Positions 14,595 to 29,500 of a stretch of 64,000 nt of DNA are shown here, in pieces. The notes under the pieces are model-generated. The model was not told the origin of the DNA. It saw only the letters and a list, made by a program, of their open reading frames with translations, and did not search any database. How positions within the stretch are numbered: the first letter of the stretch is position 1; each line of letters opens with the position of its first letter. This DNA is from Cepaea nemoralis (lineage: Eukaryota; Mollusca; Gastropoda; Stylommatophora; Helicidae). The position numbers were made by a program, and so were the translations under genes. The stretch lies in NCBI GenBank assembly GCA_014155875.1, contig JACEFZ010005535.1, positions 50,001 to 114,000 of the forward strand. The letters are read 5' to 3'.

Positions 14595-17500
14595 GATCAT
14601 CATCACCATCTTGTATCTATACAGAGAATTTAAACATTTTGAAATAAATATTTTGATATAGATTTATACAGGAAGTTGAAGTATATAGTTGAAACAAATA
14701 TCTTGTGTTGTTGTATTAAATTTATACGTAGAGTTGAAGTAAACTGTTGAAACAAATGATTGTATTCTTATATTTAATTTAATTAGAGAGTTGAAGTATA
14801 TTGTTGAAACAAAAATCTTGTACGGAATACGATCAACGTTGCTTTAAGCCTCAGATCCTGAAACAACAAAATAAATCAATTTGTTCATTGCTCGCTGGAC
14901 TTTAGGTGCCTCGTATGCCTTGCCAGATTGAGAAGACCTGATCATTCGGGGCGACATCGATTGATGAATATCAGTCATGGTGATTGGGAAAATTTTTAGC
15001 TATAGCCTACAATGGGTGACATTGTGATTTTCTAGTGTGATAATTTGGTCGCGTCTAGCATGAGCTGTGTGGTCAAATGGTTACACACATGCCTCACACA
15101 CCAGTGATCCAGAGTTCGATCCCGGGTCCAGTCAGGGATATGCACTATTGACGAGCTCAAATGAGAGCGAAACTCGAATCTAGTGCTTCCATTCTGACGT
15201 AGACAAGGCCTTAGGTTCATACCAGAATACGATCAGCGTTGTCAGTAGTGGGTTGTGCTCAATATTTAAATCTCAAATCCTGAAACAACCAAATAAAGCA
15301 AATATCTTGTATCCTTATATTAAATTTAATTAGAGAGTTGAAGTATATTGTTTAAACGAAAATCTTGTATTCTTATATTACATTAACACAGAGAGTTTAA
15401 TGATATACATGAATCAAATATCTTTGTGGTGGATTTATATAGGAAATTGAGTGATATTGTTGAAATAAATATCCTGTTTTCTTGCATTAAATTTGTACAG
15501 AGAGTTTAATGATATTGTTGAACAAATATTTTGAAGTAGATTTATACAGGAAGTTGAATCATATTGTTAAAATAACTCTCTGGTGATAGATTTATGCAAG
15601 ATGTTGATGTGGCTTGGAGGATTGGCATACTTTGATAATCTGAAATGTGCCAGGTTCATATCAGTTTCAATGAAAATTTGTCACACTCATCGCTCACCTT
15701 TGGGTAGTGGATTGTATGCCTAGCACTTTTCGGATACAGGTGAAAAATAGAAGGTCTCATGTGTTTGTTGTGCATGTTAAAAATCCCTCAGGAGACTAGC
15801 GCTTGCCCAGCATGCCCGACATGGAGGTGAACAGAGGTCATCGCCATTATAAATTCCAACCCTGATGCATCAGTGTGTCTGCTTATCCTGTGACCATGCA
15901 GTTATAAGTGTAAATGAATAAGTTGGACATTTTCCTGTAAACAAATATGTAATATCAAAGATGAGTCAGTCAACTTTTAGACACAAACATAAAATATCAA
16001 AGTTAAATGAGTTATGCAACTATTTTAGACACAAAAATATAATGTCAAAGATAAGTGAGTCATGCAACTATTTTAGACACAAAAATATAATATCAAAGAT
16101 AAGTGAGTTTTGCAACTATTTTAGACACAAAAATATAATATCAAAGATAAGTGAGTTATGCAACTATTTTAGACACAAAAATATTATATCAACGATAAGT
16201 GAGTTATGCAGCTATTTTAGACACAAAAATATAATATCAAAGATAAGTGAGTTATGCAGCTATTTTAGACACAAAAATATTATATCAATGATAAGTGAAT
16301 TATGCAGCTATTTGTAGCATTTTAAATAGAATATATGTCTACTGGAAGCAGTGGTAGAGCAAGGCTAGCTCACTTGTCTGCCAGCTCGGTGGTCAGATGG
16401 TCAAATCTCCACAAATCAGGGATTGTTTTCACTGACCTGGACTTCTAGGTCAACCCAGTGTAAGATGGGATCCAGGAACTTTCCTGGGAGTGATCTTGAC
16501 CACACCTCCCATTGAGTGCCAGTTAGTCTAAAAGTATAGGGCTAGCACCCGATACCCAATACTTCTCATGACGTGAAAAGGTTTCTTTTACTTTTTACTT
16601 ATTTAATCCATAGGGTGTATTTTTAGTGACTGTGCGGTATTTTAAAATATTGCCGGTCCAAGTTTTGTATTCACCCTCTGTAAAGTTCATGCAACATAAT
16701 AGATAAATACAAAACTTGGACCGGCAATAATTTCAAACACTGCACAGGCATTAAAAGTACACCCTCTACAAGCCCTGCCCAGGGTTCAGATGATCTGAAC
16801 GCTAATGCATCGGACTTTGAGTTGAACCAAGTCAAGAACCGACATCACAGTACTTGGGACACAGCACTCAGGACACAGCACTCAGGACACAGCACTCTGG
16901 ACACAGTACTCGGGACATTTCCATACGTGCTGCTTCTTTATCTTCTAGTATGCATGTGGCTTACTAGAGAGAAGGAAAATTCAAATATCAAACCCCCAAT
17001 ACGTGGTGAACCCACGTGCTGAGGAACTGTATTTCCACGGATTGATCGCTACCACCGGGCGTCTGGTGTGCGAGGGAAACACCAGTCGTATGGACGTCTT
17101 GTGGATGTTCCGGGCCTTTTTCCCGCCAGGCTGGCTCTGCTAGGGTGACTGGGTATTTCCTGCATTCTAATAAGTATAATATGTTTCATTTATGATTGTT
17201 GGCTTGATGTTTGGATCGGTTTGATTTATTTGAGCTTTCATAATCACAGATATAAGAGGGCTGGTTCGAGTCCTAACTATATCTTGGACAGCATCAAGAA
17301 AGTGGAGTTGAACAGAAATGATGTTGTGTTCTCTGAAAAAGGCAAGCATAATAGTACAATAAATAATGCAAAAAATAGTACAATAAATAGTCATGTGGGT
17401 AATAAAATAATAGAGAATGAGGATTTCACAGAAACGTAAACATACCAATCAGCTTATGGCTTGAAAGAAAGAAAGAAGGAAAGAAAGAAAAAGAAAGAAA

Positions 17501-20500
17501 GAAAGGAGGGAGGAAGGGAGATGACAGACAGACAGACAGACAGAAACTAAGAAAGAAAGAAAGAAAGAAATGGAGCTTAAATCATAAAGTTGTTATGTGT
17601 GAGATAACTTTGTTAATTCTTTAATTCATTATTAACTGGCTGCTGTACTTTCATTTTGACAATGTTTCCTGTTCGTTTTTAAATCAGTTGGGTAATCCAG
17701 GATCACAACTACCCCTGGCCCGGGTTTGTTCTCAGCTCTCGTTTTTCGCCATGGGAGGGAAAGATTGGTCACCTATTCCTCCGAGGGACTCTTGCCGACG
17801 AAAATGTGATGGTCCTAGCACTTCACTTACAGCAGATTACTGCCACAGGGCTTGCTTTTTTTTTTTTTTTAAAGACAATGTTAAAGTCCATCCAATGGAA
17901 TTGAATTCATAATCTTATTAACTGTTTAGTGATTCAATGCCAAACAAAAGTAGTTTTGGACCAAACATGGTGCACAATCAAATGACAAAATATAATGTAA
18001 ATTTCCATTCACTGAGTACTGAAATTGCAGAAGATACCATGAAACAACAAATAACACGATGACCCTAGTATTGCGATATATTATCCTTCAGCACTGAATC
18101 AGCTAAGTAGAGTTATCTTGTCTAATCAACAGGCAATACTCATTTGTCTTCATTGTAACAAGCATTACGCATCTTTCTTTATTGTAACAGGGAATATTCA
18201 TCTTTCTTCTTTGTAACAAGCAATACTCATCTTTCTTTATTGTAACAGGCAATATTCATCTTTCTTCTATTTAACAGGCAATACTCATCTTTCCTCATTG
18301 AAACAGGCAATACTCATCTGTCTTCATTGAAACAAGCAATACTCACCTGTCTTCATTTAAACAGGCAATACTCATCTGTCTTCATTTAAACAGGCAATAC
18401 TTATCTGTTTTCAATGAAACTGGCAATACTCATGTTTCTTCATTGTAACAGGCAGTACTCATCTTCTTTCTTTATTGTAACAGGCAATACTCATCTTTCT
18501 TCATTGTAGCAGGCAATACTCATCTTTCATCATTGTAACAGGCAATACTCATCTTTCTTCATTGTAACAGGCAATACTCATCTTTCTTCATTGTAACAGG
18601 CAATACTCATCTTTCTTCATTGTAACAGGCAATACTCATCTTTCTTCATTATAACAGGCAATACTCATCTTTCTTCATTGTAACAGGCAATACTCATCTT
18701 TCTTCATTGTAACAGACATTCCTACTGCAGTCCACACCTTGAAATTCAGTGAATCAGCTTGTTTGCTTGTGTAATCAAGCATTCATTTACTTTCTAGTAA
18801 TTGTTATGTGTAAGTAAAGAACTCTTCCATACCTTGAGGTGGATTGGGTACATTTTTATAGACCAATCGGCATTCAGTGGATGATGTGGTCATTATCACT
18901 GCCGGCTGCCTTTACTTCACAGAACATTTCCTGGTACTCATTTATGGCTGGGTCGATCTGTGAGCCAGAGTCTATTTTTTAATTCCTTGCCTTGATGGGG
19001 ATGTGAATATATGAACACAGGCCATCAGGCAAACATACTAGCCACTGCATCACTGCACCTACCCAACCTGTGGTAAGCTGAGTTGTTAACATTCACAATG
19101 GCTCTAAACCCAACAATGTATTAACCCCTACCCAGATGGTCACGAAAGTCATGATCTGTAAGATAGCAAAGACTGTGATACTGCATCTATACCACAACAA
19201 GGTATTATAATTTAAAACAGTTTTTGATAGAAATTAAGGTTCTGCTTTTTGAGACTGGATGAGGGGTGCAGTTGTCAGATGTACCCAATGATGATTGCTT
19301 TTAGGGGAGTGCATTGGTTTTAGTTCTTGTCAACAATAATCAATAGTAACAAATTTTAAAAATTAGATTAACTGATTCAGCGCCAGACAAAAGTAGGTTT
19401 GGACCAATCATGGTATACATTTGGTGATATGTTGACAATGACCTTAGTTTGGCAATATATCATCCTTCTGTTCTAATGGGAGGTCACATTTGGCGATATA
19501 TTATCCTCCGGCACTAGTTATTTAGTCACGGTTCCAACTTCACGGCAACGGGTCATCCTCATTAAGCTCTGTTCCTGTGCCAGTGAATATCACATGAAAT
19601 CCTCCTCACTGCTCAATGTGAAAAGTGGAATAGACAGGAGTCTCGACAAGCCAACAGCCCGCACAGGTACACTGTGCATAATGCCGCTATCAGAATGCCA
19701 ACGAAAATACAATTCATCATCAATGGAAGCGGCAGTTACTAGAAAACCAGCAATCACACATTACTGTATTAAAAGTCGAAAGGGTCGACTGCATTGCCTC
19801 GGGATTTATCCCATATGGCTCGGTCCCTTTTGGCAGGGTGGCCTGCTGAAAGCATCGCAACAAAGCACGAACACCGTAGCTCCAGCGACGACCCCAGGAG
19901 TCTCAGAGAAAAATGCACTCATGAACCAAAAAGGCAATCCAGCAAATTCCAAGCAAAAGGCTGACCACCTTCATTCCGAACATGGAGTTCACACTACAAT
20001 AACCGCGGACAGATTTAATAACATTCCAAATGAAATTCACAGCTCACAGTGTCATGCCACACACTCAACTCAATAGCAGGGTGACGGAACCATGCACTAC
20101 CAGTCCAACATGAGGAAAATGCGACTGCAAGTCTTAGCCAGAAGCATAAACATTCCAGAGGCTTAACAGTTTATCTGCCATATTGGGGACTGGAGTTTCC
20201 CCTCCGGCACTGAATCAGTTAAATAGTCATTGAAGTAAAAGTCTTAAAAACATAATTTATCAATAAGCTTTCTGCTTTTGTTGAAATACTTTATTCTTAA
20301 TATCAAAGCCATACAACCATGCAATGTAATTGTTTAAAAATATATCGCACTAATCCAGTGATATTTCCTATTGATTCTTTGTAGATCTGCTTGGCAGTGG
20401 TACCTTTTCACTAGTGTTTAAAGGCACATATCAGGGCTCAGAAGTGGCTGTGAAAAGACTACAAATTCCACTGCAGACAAGAGATCTCAATTATTTTGTT

Positions 20501-23500
20501 TCAGGAGTATGTCAGTGTTTTTTAATTGCTCATTTGAATGACCGAACATTTCATCAGGAGTATAACAGTGTTTTCTGTTTCTTTATTTGAGTTAAAACAA
20601 TTTTGTGACATGATTTGTTGTTTCCTGTAAGGGGCAACAGCATGTTTTAGAAAAGTTATATAAATAAATATCACCTCATGCTAGAGGATGGGAAACATGC
20701 CACAGTGTGACAAGCGCAGCTCTGAGGTCCAAGTATCCACTGGGGTAAGAGAACAACTCTACAGCTCAGCAGAGCAGGGCACTCACTTGTCCTGCACAGT
20801 ATAAAATGGCTGTCAAAAGCAGAGGTAAAAGACCCACATGTGGATGTGGAAGGCAAGGAGAAACCATCACGTTATCTTCCCAAGATATCATGCAGAGACA
20901 CACATTGAAGTCAATATCGTTAATGTATGATATGACAATAATAGGAAAAATGATTAAACCAAGACGATAAATTCAAATATTTGGCGACATTCATGGCATC
21001 TGATGGAAGATGCATGACAGAGATTAAAAGCAGAATATGCCAAGCAAAGGCTGCCATTTCATAAAATGAAAAGTATTTTATGCAATAAGTCATTGTCATT
21101 GAATGTCTGAAAGAGAGTACTGAAATGTTATACAGAACCTGTTCCGTTGTAATGCAGTGAATCATGGAATGTGAGTGAACAAATTAAGAAGAGCTTGGAA
21201 ACAACAGAGATGTGGTTTCTGAGGCATGTTGCAAATATCTTGGACTGTCAGAGTAACTAATGAGTGGCTGGAAAAGACTAATGACAGTAGGACATTATAT
21301 ACAAGCAGAAGGAGACAAAGGCAAAGGCAGACCAAGAGAAAGATGCTGGATGGATTGAGCAAGACCAAGAGAAAGATGCTGGATTGATTGAGGCGGTGGT
21401 ATGGAGGAATATCATCAGTAGAGTTGATCCAGAAGTCCAAAATCTGAAGAGAGACATGAATGCCTACGTCAACAGACAGGGCACTTGATGATGATTATAA
21501 GGAGACAGTGTTCTTTGGCCGTGTAATGAGAAGAGAGCCAATAGAAAATATTGTGACAACTGGAAATATCAGTGGTAAAAGTGGTAGGAGCAACCGAGAG
21601 ATAAATGCTCTTGCACTGGGACAGTTGGCGTGGAGGAATATCATCTGTATTATTGACCTAGAACACCAAGGACTGAGATCTGTGATGCATGTTGGGTATA
21701 TAGTGCCAGCCCCGTATGTATGCATCAATCTGACACTTGATGGCTGATGTGGTCTATATCTAGCCGGCCACCTACGTGTTAGGCAGGTGTCTTGTAGTCA
21801 GGCTGGCTCTTCTTTTTAGCTTGATGTAGCCATGTTTTCTCACTGTTTATTATTCTTTTTACTAGACTCGCTTTCATCCTCACTTGCTGATCTTCAGGAA
21901 TGAGAACACTTTTAGGTAACATCTCTATTCAAATGGACAAGCTAATCGCAGTTTCATTTAATTCATTTATTTAACTCTGTTACTCATCTCAGTCTTACCA
22001 AACTCCACACAATTGTAATGAATCACTTACAAATATAATAAGACTGGACGTAATGGCAAGTTATTATTGTAAATATATTGTGAAATAACTAAACTAATGA
22101 GGCAGGATCTCAAAGAACTTGCCATGTATGTCAGACAGGAGCTGATAACCTACGTCTATCTTGATGTCTGGCCCATGACTCAGTGATGAATCAGTTCAGC
22201 TTGTAAACATTTCCTGTCCATGTTTCATGTTACCTGAGACCAGTTTCTGCTTTGATTCAGCATGGACTAATTAATCAACTAATTGGGTCACGAGATACTA
22301 TCTTCTACCCTTACCTCATTATAAGTTAATCTGTTTATCCAGTATTTTATTTACAATTTCTACTGATAATTATGTTTATCTATTACTCATGTAATGATGT
22401 AAGATATGTTTGTGACAGCAAGTTTTCATGATGAGCTTAACTGTTCAATTCTAGACAGTCTGGGATTTCATGTTCATACAGTGGGACAGTAACATCATGT
22501 AGCAGGCCATTTGCAGAATGTCCCTGTCATCACGACATGTCAAAAAGCCTCTTGATATCTGCCCATTTCTCCTGCCTCATGCTAAAGGTATCTGCAGTGT
22601 CCTATGTATGTCTCTGTGCCTGTCAGCCCCTCTTCTATCAGAAACCATGCCTACCATTGCTATACTCTCCAAGCTACCGTGACATTTAACGTGGCCAAAG
22701 TATTTCAGTTATTGAGACATGATACAGTTTATGAGCCAGTTTTCTTCTATATTCAGATCTAGTTTATTGTCAGTATTTTTCTTCTTCCTGGTCCACGATA
22801 TTCTAAGAACTTTTCTATAACATTTGAGCTCAACAGCCCCGATTTTCTTCTTTAGGGATTATGAAATTGTCCATGACTGACATCCATATGTTTTTTTTTT
22901 TTAATGTTGTATATCCCTTGCAGGACGTTGCAGTCAACACCAGCATTTTTCAGCTGCTGTTGATGTACTAGGCAAATTTTACATTCAGTAGACTGCCATT
23001 GCTTTCTGAACGACCGGCTCCCATACCAACACGCTATAACACATCGCGACACGGTCTGCTGCACAAATCAGTCGTGGCTGTATTTAGAACGCCTGGTAAG
23101 CGGCTCACGAACCGCGTTCACAAGCCTTTAGCCATGGAGACCGGCAAAATACAGGAAATACAGGAAAGATACATGTCCTCAAAATTTGTATCGTAATTTG
23201 TTTCCGGGTGTTGTACCAATATATTGTGTTTGACCAGTATATCTTGCTTAATTCACTTTGTAAGGTTTAATCCACAAAACATGGTCACCAGTTTGTACAT
23301 CTAGTAAAAACATTGATTGTGACAAGACAGACATGTGTTTCTTCAGCCTGTTATACCCTCTCCTCAAACAAAGAATGGTGATATGCCCCTACTGTCATGA
23401 GTGTCTTTGGTGGCATTTGGTTGATGTTGTACTTTTCAGACAGTCTGAATAACTTTTGTTTTCTCTGAATATGAAATTCCTCAACAGACTAGTTATCCAG

Positions 23501-26500
23501 GCTAGTTTCTTCCAAGGATGCTCCATGTAAAAGCTCTCTGCCTCTTGTTCACAGGATTCTCCCTTGTTTGGAAGTATTTGGCTTTTCATATTTTGTTTCA
23601 CCACAGTGATAGTTAACTCTTTGCAGTCGAGTTCACTTTCTGATGAAGATCAAAAGTCTGTTGCTTCGAAAATTATTTTGTTTGTTCAAAATGTTATGTT
23701 AAACCAGACTATGAAAGGAAACGTGTAAAATAAATATAGCAAGAACAATACGGAAAAAAAAACAATCTTGGTAATATCTACCTTTTGCAAGATGAAAAAA
23801 CATTCTGACCAATAAAAAGATATCAATTGAAACGAGAAAAATAGTGTTGAGGTGTTATATAGAACCTGTACTTTTGTATGGATGTGAAATGTGGACAATG
23901 AGTAGTCAAGCTGAAAAACATCTGATGGCTGTGGAAATGTGGTTTCTGAGGAAAATGCAAAGAATACCATGGACAGACAGAAAAACCTATGAACAAGTCC
24001 TTCAAGAAACAAATGAAGGTCGTAAACTGATTAGAGTCATTAGACGTAGACAGTCAAAATTGTTTGGGCATGTTATGAGAAGAAAAGACTTGGAGAACTT
24101 GGTGACAACTGGCAAGATCGAAGGGAAGACCGAGAAGTAAATACCTGGATGGCCTGGCCACGTGGCATGGTCGAGACAGGAACACAGAGCTTATCCATGA
24201 CTCTGGTGATCGAGTGAGATGGCAAAACATGACCGCCCACTCTTATTGGCATGGCACATGATGGATTGAATATTTACCAGCTACAAATACCGTGCTCCAG
24301 TCCTTTAAGATGTAGAATATTTTGTTTGGGTAACAATTTTACAAAAGTTGTATGTTATTTTTTTTTTCAGATTTCCATTCTGCAGGAGCTGAGACATCCT
24401 CATGTAGCCATGTTGTTAGGTGTGTGCAGCAGAGGTCATGAATTACCCCTGATTGTCATGGAGTTTCTGGCTTGTGGGAACTTGCACACATGGTTACATG
24501 CCCCTAGCAGGTTGGTAGCTCTCTAAGAGTAGATCAAAAAGGGCTTGGGGAATCACAGATACACCGGGCATGGAATTTAAAATGCAATACTTAAAAAGGC
24601 ACACTGTATTGTGAAATGTTCAGAAGGCCATTTTTGAAGTTCAAGAGCTGATTAAGTAAAATAAATGTTGTGTAAATTTTTTTCCACAGTGAGATGTGAA
24701 TACAAATCCTGGTCTTGTCGATCATCATGTAAGGGAAAGATTGGCCATCTATTCCTGCTTGCTCTCAGACCTACGAAATGTGATGGTACTATCACATCAT
24801 AGACCCATAGCAGGAAAGTGCTTCAGAACAAATGTTTCAAACATATTTCTTTACTTTACATTTTTACTTTAACACTTTAAATTCAGTTCCAGAAAGTATT
24901 AGCATCTGCCCAGGAAGAGAGAGAGAGAAAGAGTGTGTGTCTGTGAGAGAAAGAGAGAGGAAAAATCTTTGAATTACGACAATAACAACATTACAGCTGT
25001 GTTACTTTCACCCAGACGAAATATACACACCTTGTTTTTAACACACACGAAAGCAAATACATTGTCAGATTTCTGTACATGGTCTGTAAAAGCAAAGTAA
25101 TCCATCCTTCAGTTGTATTGGGCACATGGTGCCAGCGACATATTTCTAAAGACCAACCTGTGCCTGAGGGGTCGTGTTAGTTGACTTTACTTCCTGGTAC
25201 CCATTTAAAGTGAGTCAACCTTGGAGTTCCAGGTCAGGTTTAAAAATCTGCCTCGATGCAAATTTGATCCCATGCTCACAGGACCAGCGTGCCAGCAATT
25301 ATATTACCGAGGATACTTGATTTCACATAAACAGCCAATCACACATGAGATGTTGATTGACCCACTTGATGAATAGCCAATTAGACATGACATGTTGATT
25401 GGTACACACAATGAATAACCAATCACACATGAGATGTTGATTGGTATACACGATGAATAGCCAATCACACATGAGATGATTGGTACACACGATGAATAGC
25501 CAATCACATATGAGATGTTGATTGGTACACATGATTAATAGCCAATCACACACGAGATGTTTAATGGTATACACGATGAATAGCCAATTACACATGAAAT
25601 GTTCATTGGTTCACATGATGAATAGCCAATCTCTCATGAGATGTTGATTGGTACACACGATGAATAGCCAGTCACATGTGCCATGCTGACTGATACACAT
25701 TATCAGACATTATGTGTTGATTGATGTACATAATGAATAGCAAGTCACACATGACATGCTGATTGTTGTACACAGTGAATAGGCATTCACACATGACATG
25801 TTGATTCTTGTTCTGGATAAATAGCCAGTCACAAATGACAAGTTTATTGTTATACTGGATAAATAGCCAGTCACAAATGACAAGTTTATTGTTATACTGG
25901 ATAAATAGCCAGTCACAAATGACAAGTTTATTGTTATACATGATAAATAGCCAGTCACACATGACATGTTGATTGGTATACATGATAAATAGCCAGTCAC
26001 ATGCATCATGCTGACTGGTACACATGATGAATAGCCAGTCACAACGACATGTTTACTGAGACATACAATGTTTAGCCATTCACACATGACACGTTGACTG
26101 ACACACACAGTAATTATCCATGGTCCTTTGCTTGGGACACCTTTACCACTTTAGTGTTTTTTCACTTTCCTTGTTTCTTTAGCCTGTATTTTTCTTGTGT
26201 TTCCTTTACACTGTTTTCTTAGATTTCGAATATGTTCTAATTATTGTTTTTCATATTTCCTTAAACTGTATGTTGCTAATTTCCCAGAACTGATTTGAAA
26301 AGAGATGAGTTCTATCAAATTGCCTGTGATGTAAGTGCTGGGATGTTATATCTTCATCACCATCAGCCACCAGTACTTCACCTTGACCTCAAACCAAGAA
26401 ACATTCTCATTGGACACGGAACACGAGCAAAAGTGGCTGATTTTGGGTTCACAAAATTGAGGTACTTGTTGCTATGCAGTGTGCTTATCTGTTTCCCCTA

Positions 26501-29500
26501 CTTGTGTATTCTTCAGATAGTTTTACTGTAAGTTCTAAAGATTGGAAGCAACTGGCAAGATGCGAAGTTCCAGTACCTGTCTTGATTACCCTGCCGGTTT
26601 CTGAGTTGGAAAGGGGAAGGAAAGTTTTGCAACACATCCTTGTGGAGATGATATTTTGGGCTCAGGTCATGAGGAAAGTCTTTACACCAGCCTCATTCTG
26701 ATAGATTGGGCTCAGGTCATGAGGAAAGTCTTTACACCAGCCTCATTCTGATAGATTTGGCTCAGGTCATGAGGAAAGTCTTTACACCAGCCTCATTCTG
26801 ATAGATTCAAGGCCTTTTCAGGACTCAGGCGACCAGACATTGAGTTAGTACACTCAACTTTACTGTTAAACACACTGTATTCCAGTCGATTACTAAATAA
26901 CCAACTTACCAGCCAACCAACCATTATCATCATCATGTGCCATGCTGATAAGTGTGGGTGGTCATGTTTTGCCATTTCACATGATCACCAGAGTCGTGGA
27001 TCAGCTCTGTGTTCTTGTCTCGACCCTACCATGTGGCCAGGTCATCTAGATATTTACCTCTCTGCCTTTCCTTTGTTATTTTACCCTCAATCTTGCCAGT
27101 TGTCACAAAGTTCTCTAGTTTATTTCTTCTCACAATGTACCCTTGTAGGATTTGCTCATTGATTTTTCTGTCTGTCCATGGTATTGTTTGCATTTTCTTC
27201 AGAAACCACCTGCCATAAGATATTTGTCAGTGTGTCTGCTCAATGTCTGTTTCACATCTATGCAAAAGTACATTGCCATATTTTTATTAGTCAGTATGTT
27301 TTCCATCTTGGAAAAGACTACCTTTGTCATAGCGATTCTTGTTCTAATCTCTTCAAGGCACCTACCTTCAGATACTACGACTATTCCAATAGAGTTGTAC
27401 CGATTCACTTACTTAAGAATACCTCCATTTACCCATATATTACATTCTGGTATTTCTTTCTTCTTAGAGATGACCATAATCTTTGTATTCTTACAACTGA
27501 TGCATGGATTATTTAAAAACTCAATGCAGCCTAACTTGGGCACCAGGAAATGTTCTGGAAAGTAAAGCGGTATGATATTGGTCACATGACCCATCAAGTG
27601 TTGATTGGTCGATACAAATATGGGGCTAGCACCATATACCCAAAATACTCAAAATGAGGAAAAGATCCGCTACCTTTCTGTTTCTTTTGTTGCTGCCTTT
27701 GCTCAATTGGACTATTTCCTCCAACTCACACCAAACCATCCCATCATTTTCTCTCTCCTGTAGCTCCCTCTGTGTCCTCTCCATATTATTCATCTTTGTC
27801 TCTAATTCTCGTCTCCATGTGTTTTAGATCTCCTTCTGTGTCATTGGCCTGGGGGTTATAAACCTTTGCTTTTATGTCTTTCAGGATTTAATTATGCAAC
27901 TGTTTCATTATATTTATTTGTATCCTAGACTTCAAGATGATGTAAAACCACATCGCACAAAGGAATCTCCCACATGGATGGCCCCAGAGTTGTTCACCTC
28001 AGGAGAGATAACTCCCAAAGCTGACGTTTACAGTTTTGCTATGGTGCTCTGGGAAATGTTGACCAGACAATGCCCATATGATAACTTCAGCATTTTCCAG
28101 GTGATGTTTCTCACCATCTTCTTTTTGCTGGGCTTAAATTATATTTTTAACATTAAATGTCACTAAAATCAACACATTTTTAGTCCCTGTGAAAACTCAC
28201 TGATGAAGTCTACATCACTCAGTTAGTTTGAAAAAGGAATTAAAAATTAGCAGTTGCTGGCTAAAATTAGTTAGTTAGTTAGGCGCAGTTCCAACTTCAC
28301 AGCAACGGGTCGTCCCCATTATGCTCCGTTCCTGTGCCAGTGAATATCACACAAAATGCTCCCCACTGCCCAATTTGAAAAGTGGAAAAGACAGGAGTCT
28401 CGACAAACAACAGCCCGCACAGATACACTGTGCATAATGCCGCTGCCAGAATGTCAACACTATAGTCCCCCACGAAACACCCACTTCATCTCTGATGGAA
28501 TCGGCAGTCATTTTCCCTTCTGTATGTTTCCTAGATGTTCACCCTCACAGTCCACGAAAATACAGTTCATCGTCGATGGCAGTGGCAGTCAACCAGAAGC
28601 CCAGCAGCCACGCATTTCTGCATAAGGCCAAAAACCAGTCAACTCTGGGACATAGCCATATGCCATCGCTCCGAACATGCAGTCATGTTCCAAAAACCCT
28701 TGGGTAGATTCAAAAGCATTTCACACAAAACACAGCTCACAGTGTCGCGCCACGCACTCACTCAGTAGCAGGGCGACGGAACCATCAAACCTCCTTAGTC
28801 GCCTCTTACGACATGCATGGTAGGCTACAGTGTTGCTATTCTTTGCTTCCCTTATGGGTCCCGGCAACACACGGGAGAATTAGTTAGTTAGTAAGTTATG
28901 ATGATGTTAAAAACTGAAATGGATGATAAAAATGGCAGCAGCAGCAGCTATCATAATGAATATTTGAATAAGTATTAATAACTCTTTCAGTTTAGTATTA
29001 ATTCAAGGCTTATGTTATGTACTATTATGTAATGTTAAAAGCTTGACAGGCTTGATATGTATTGCCAGTAGTTGTAAGTCCTTCTTTTTCTGCCATTTAT
29101 CCGCCATTGCATAGGCCCTCAACCAACTCACGTCAAACTATCCTTTCTTTTGCCATCTCCTCAATCTGCCTCCATGTCTTGCCCATGTTATCCACTATTG
29201 TCCCTAATTATTTTCACTTTGTGTTTTAGGTCTCCCTCTGTTTTACTTGTCTATGGGTTCCAGAGACAGGCATTCTAATAATACTATTGTCAGGTTTTCT
29301 AAATGTGTGTTCTATGCAGCACCAGCGATTTTTCCTCACCTCTTGTTTGGCTAAAATCGGTCTACTCTCTAAGCTCAGCATTAGTGACTTTGTCGTACCA
29401 TTTGGTCTTATTTCGTCCAGCACTAGAATGTTTACATTTTATTAGTAATTGTTTTATTGTTGTACTGATTCCTGATTTTGAATTTCCTAGAGGATATGAA

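Noticed and set aside
15961..16317. 118-codon [14 protein letters not shown] repeat frame
   Set aside because: 51-bp minisatellite in an intron; divergence is not protein-like and there is no splice context.
19594..20076. 160-codon open frame as a possible gene
   Set aside because: Lies inside a repeat also present, disrupted, at 28,283-28,877; no domain and no start context.
25304..26108. Minus-strand [16 protein letters not shown] frames
   Set aside because: 42-bp minisatellite artefact.
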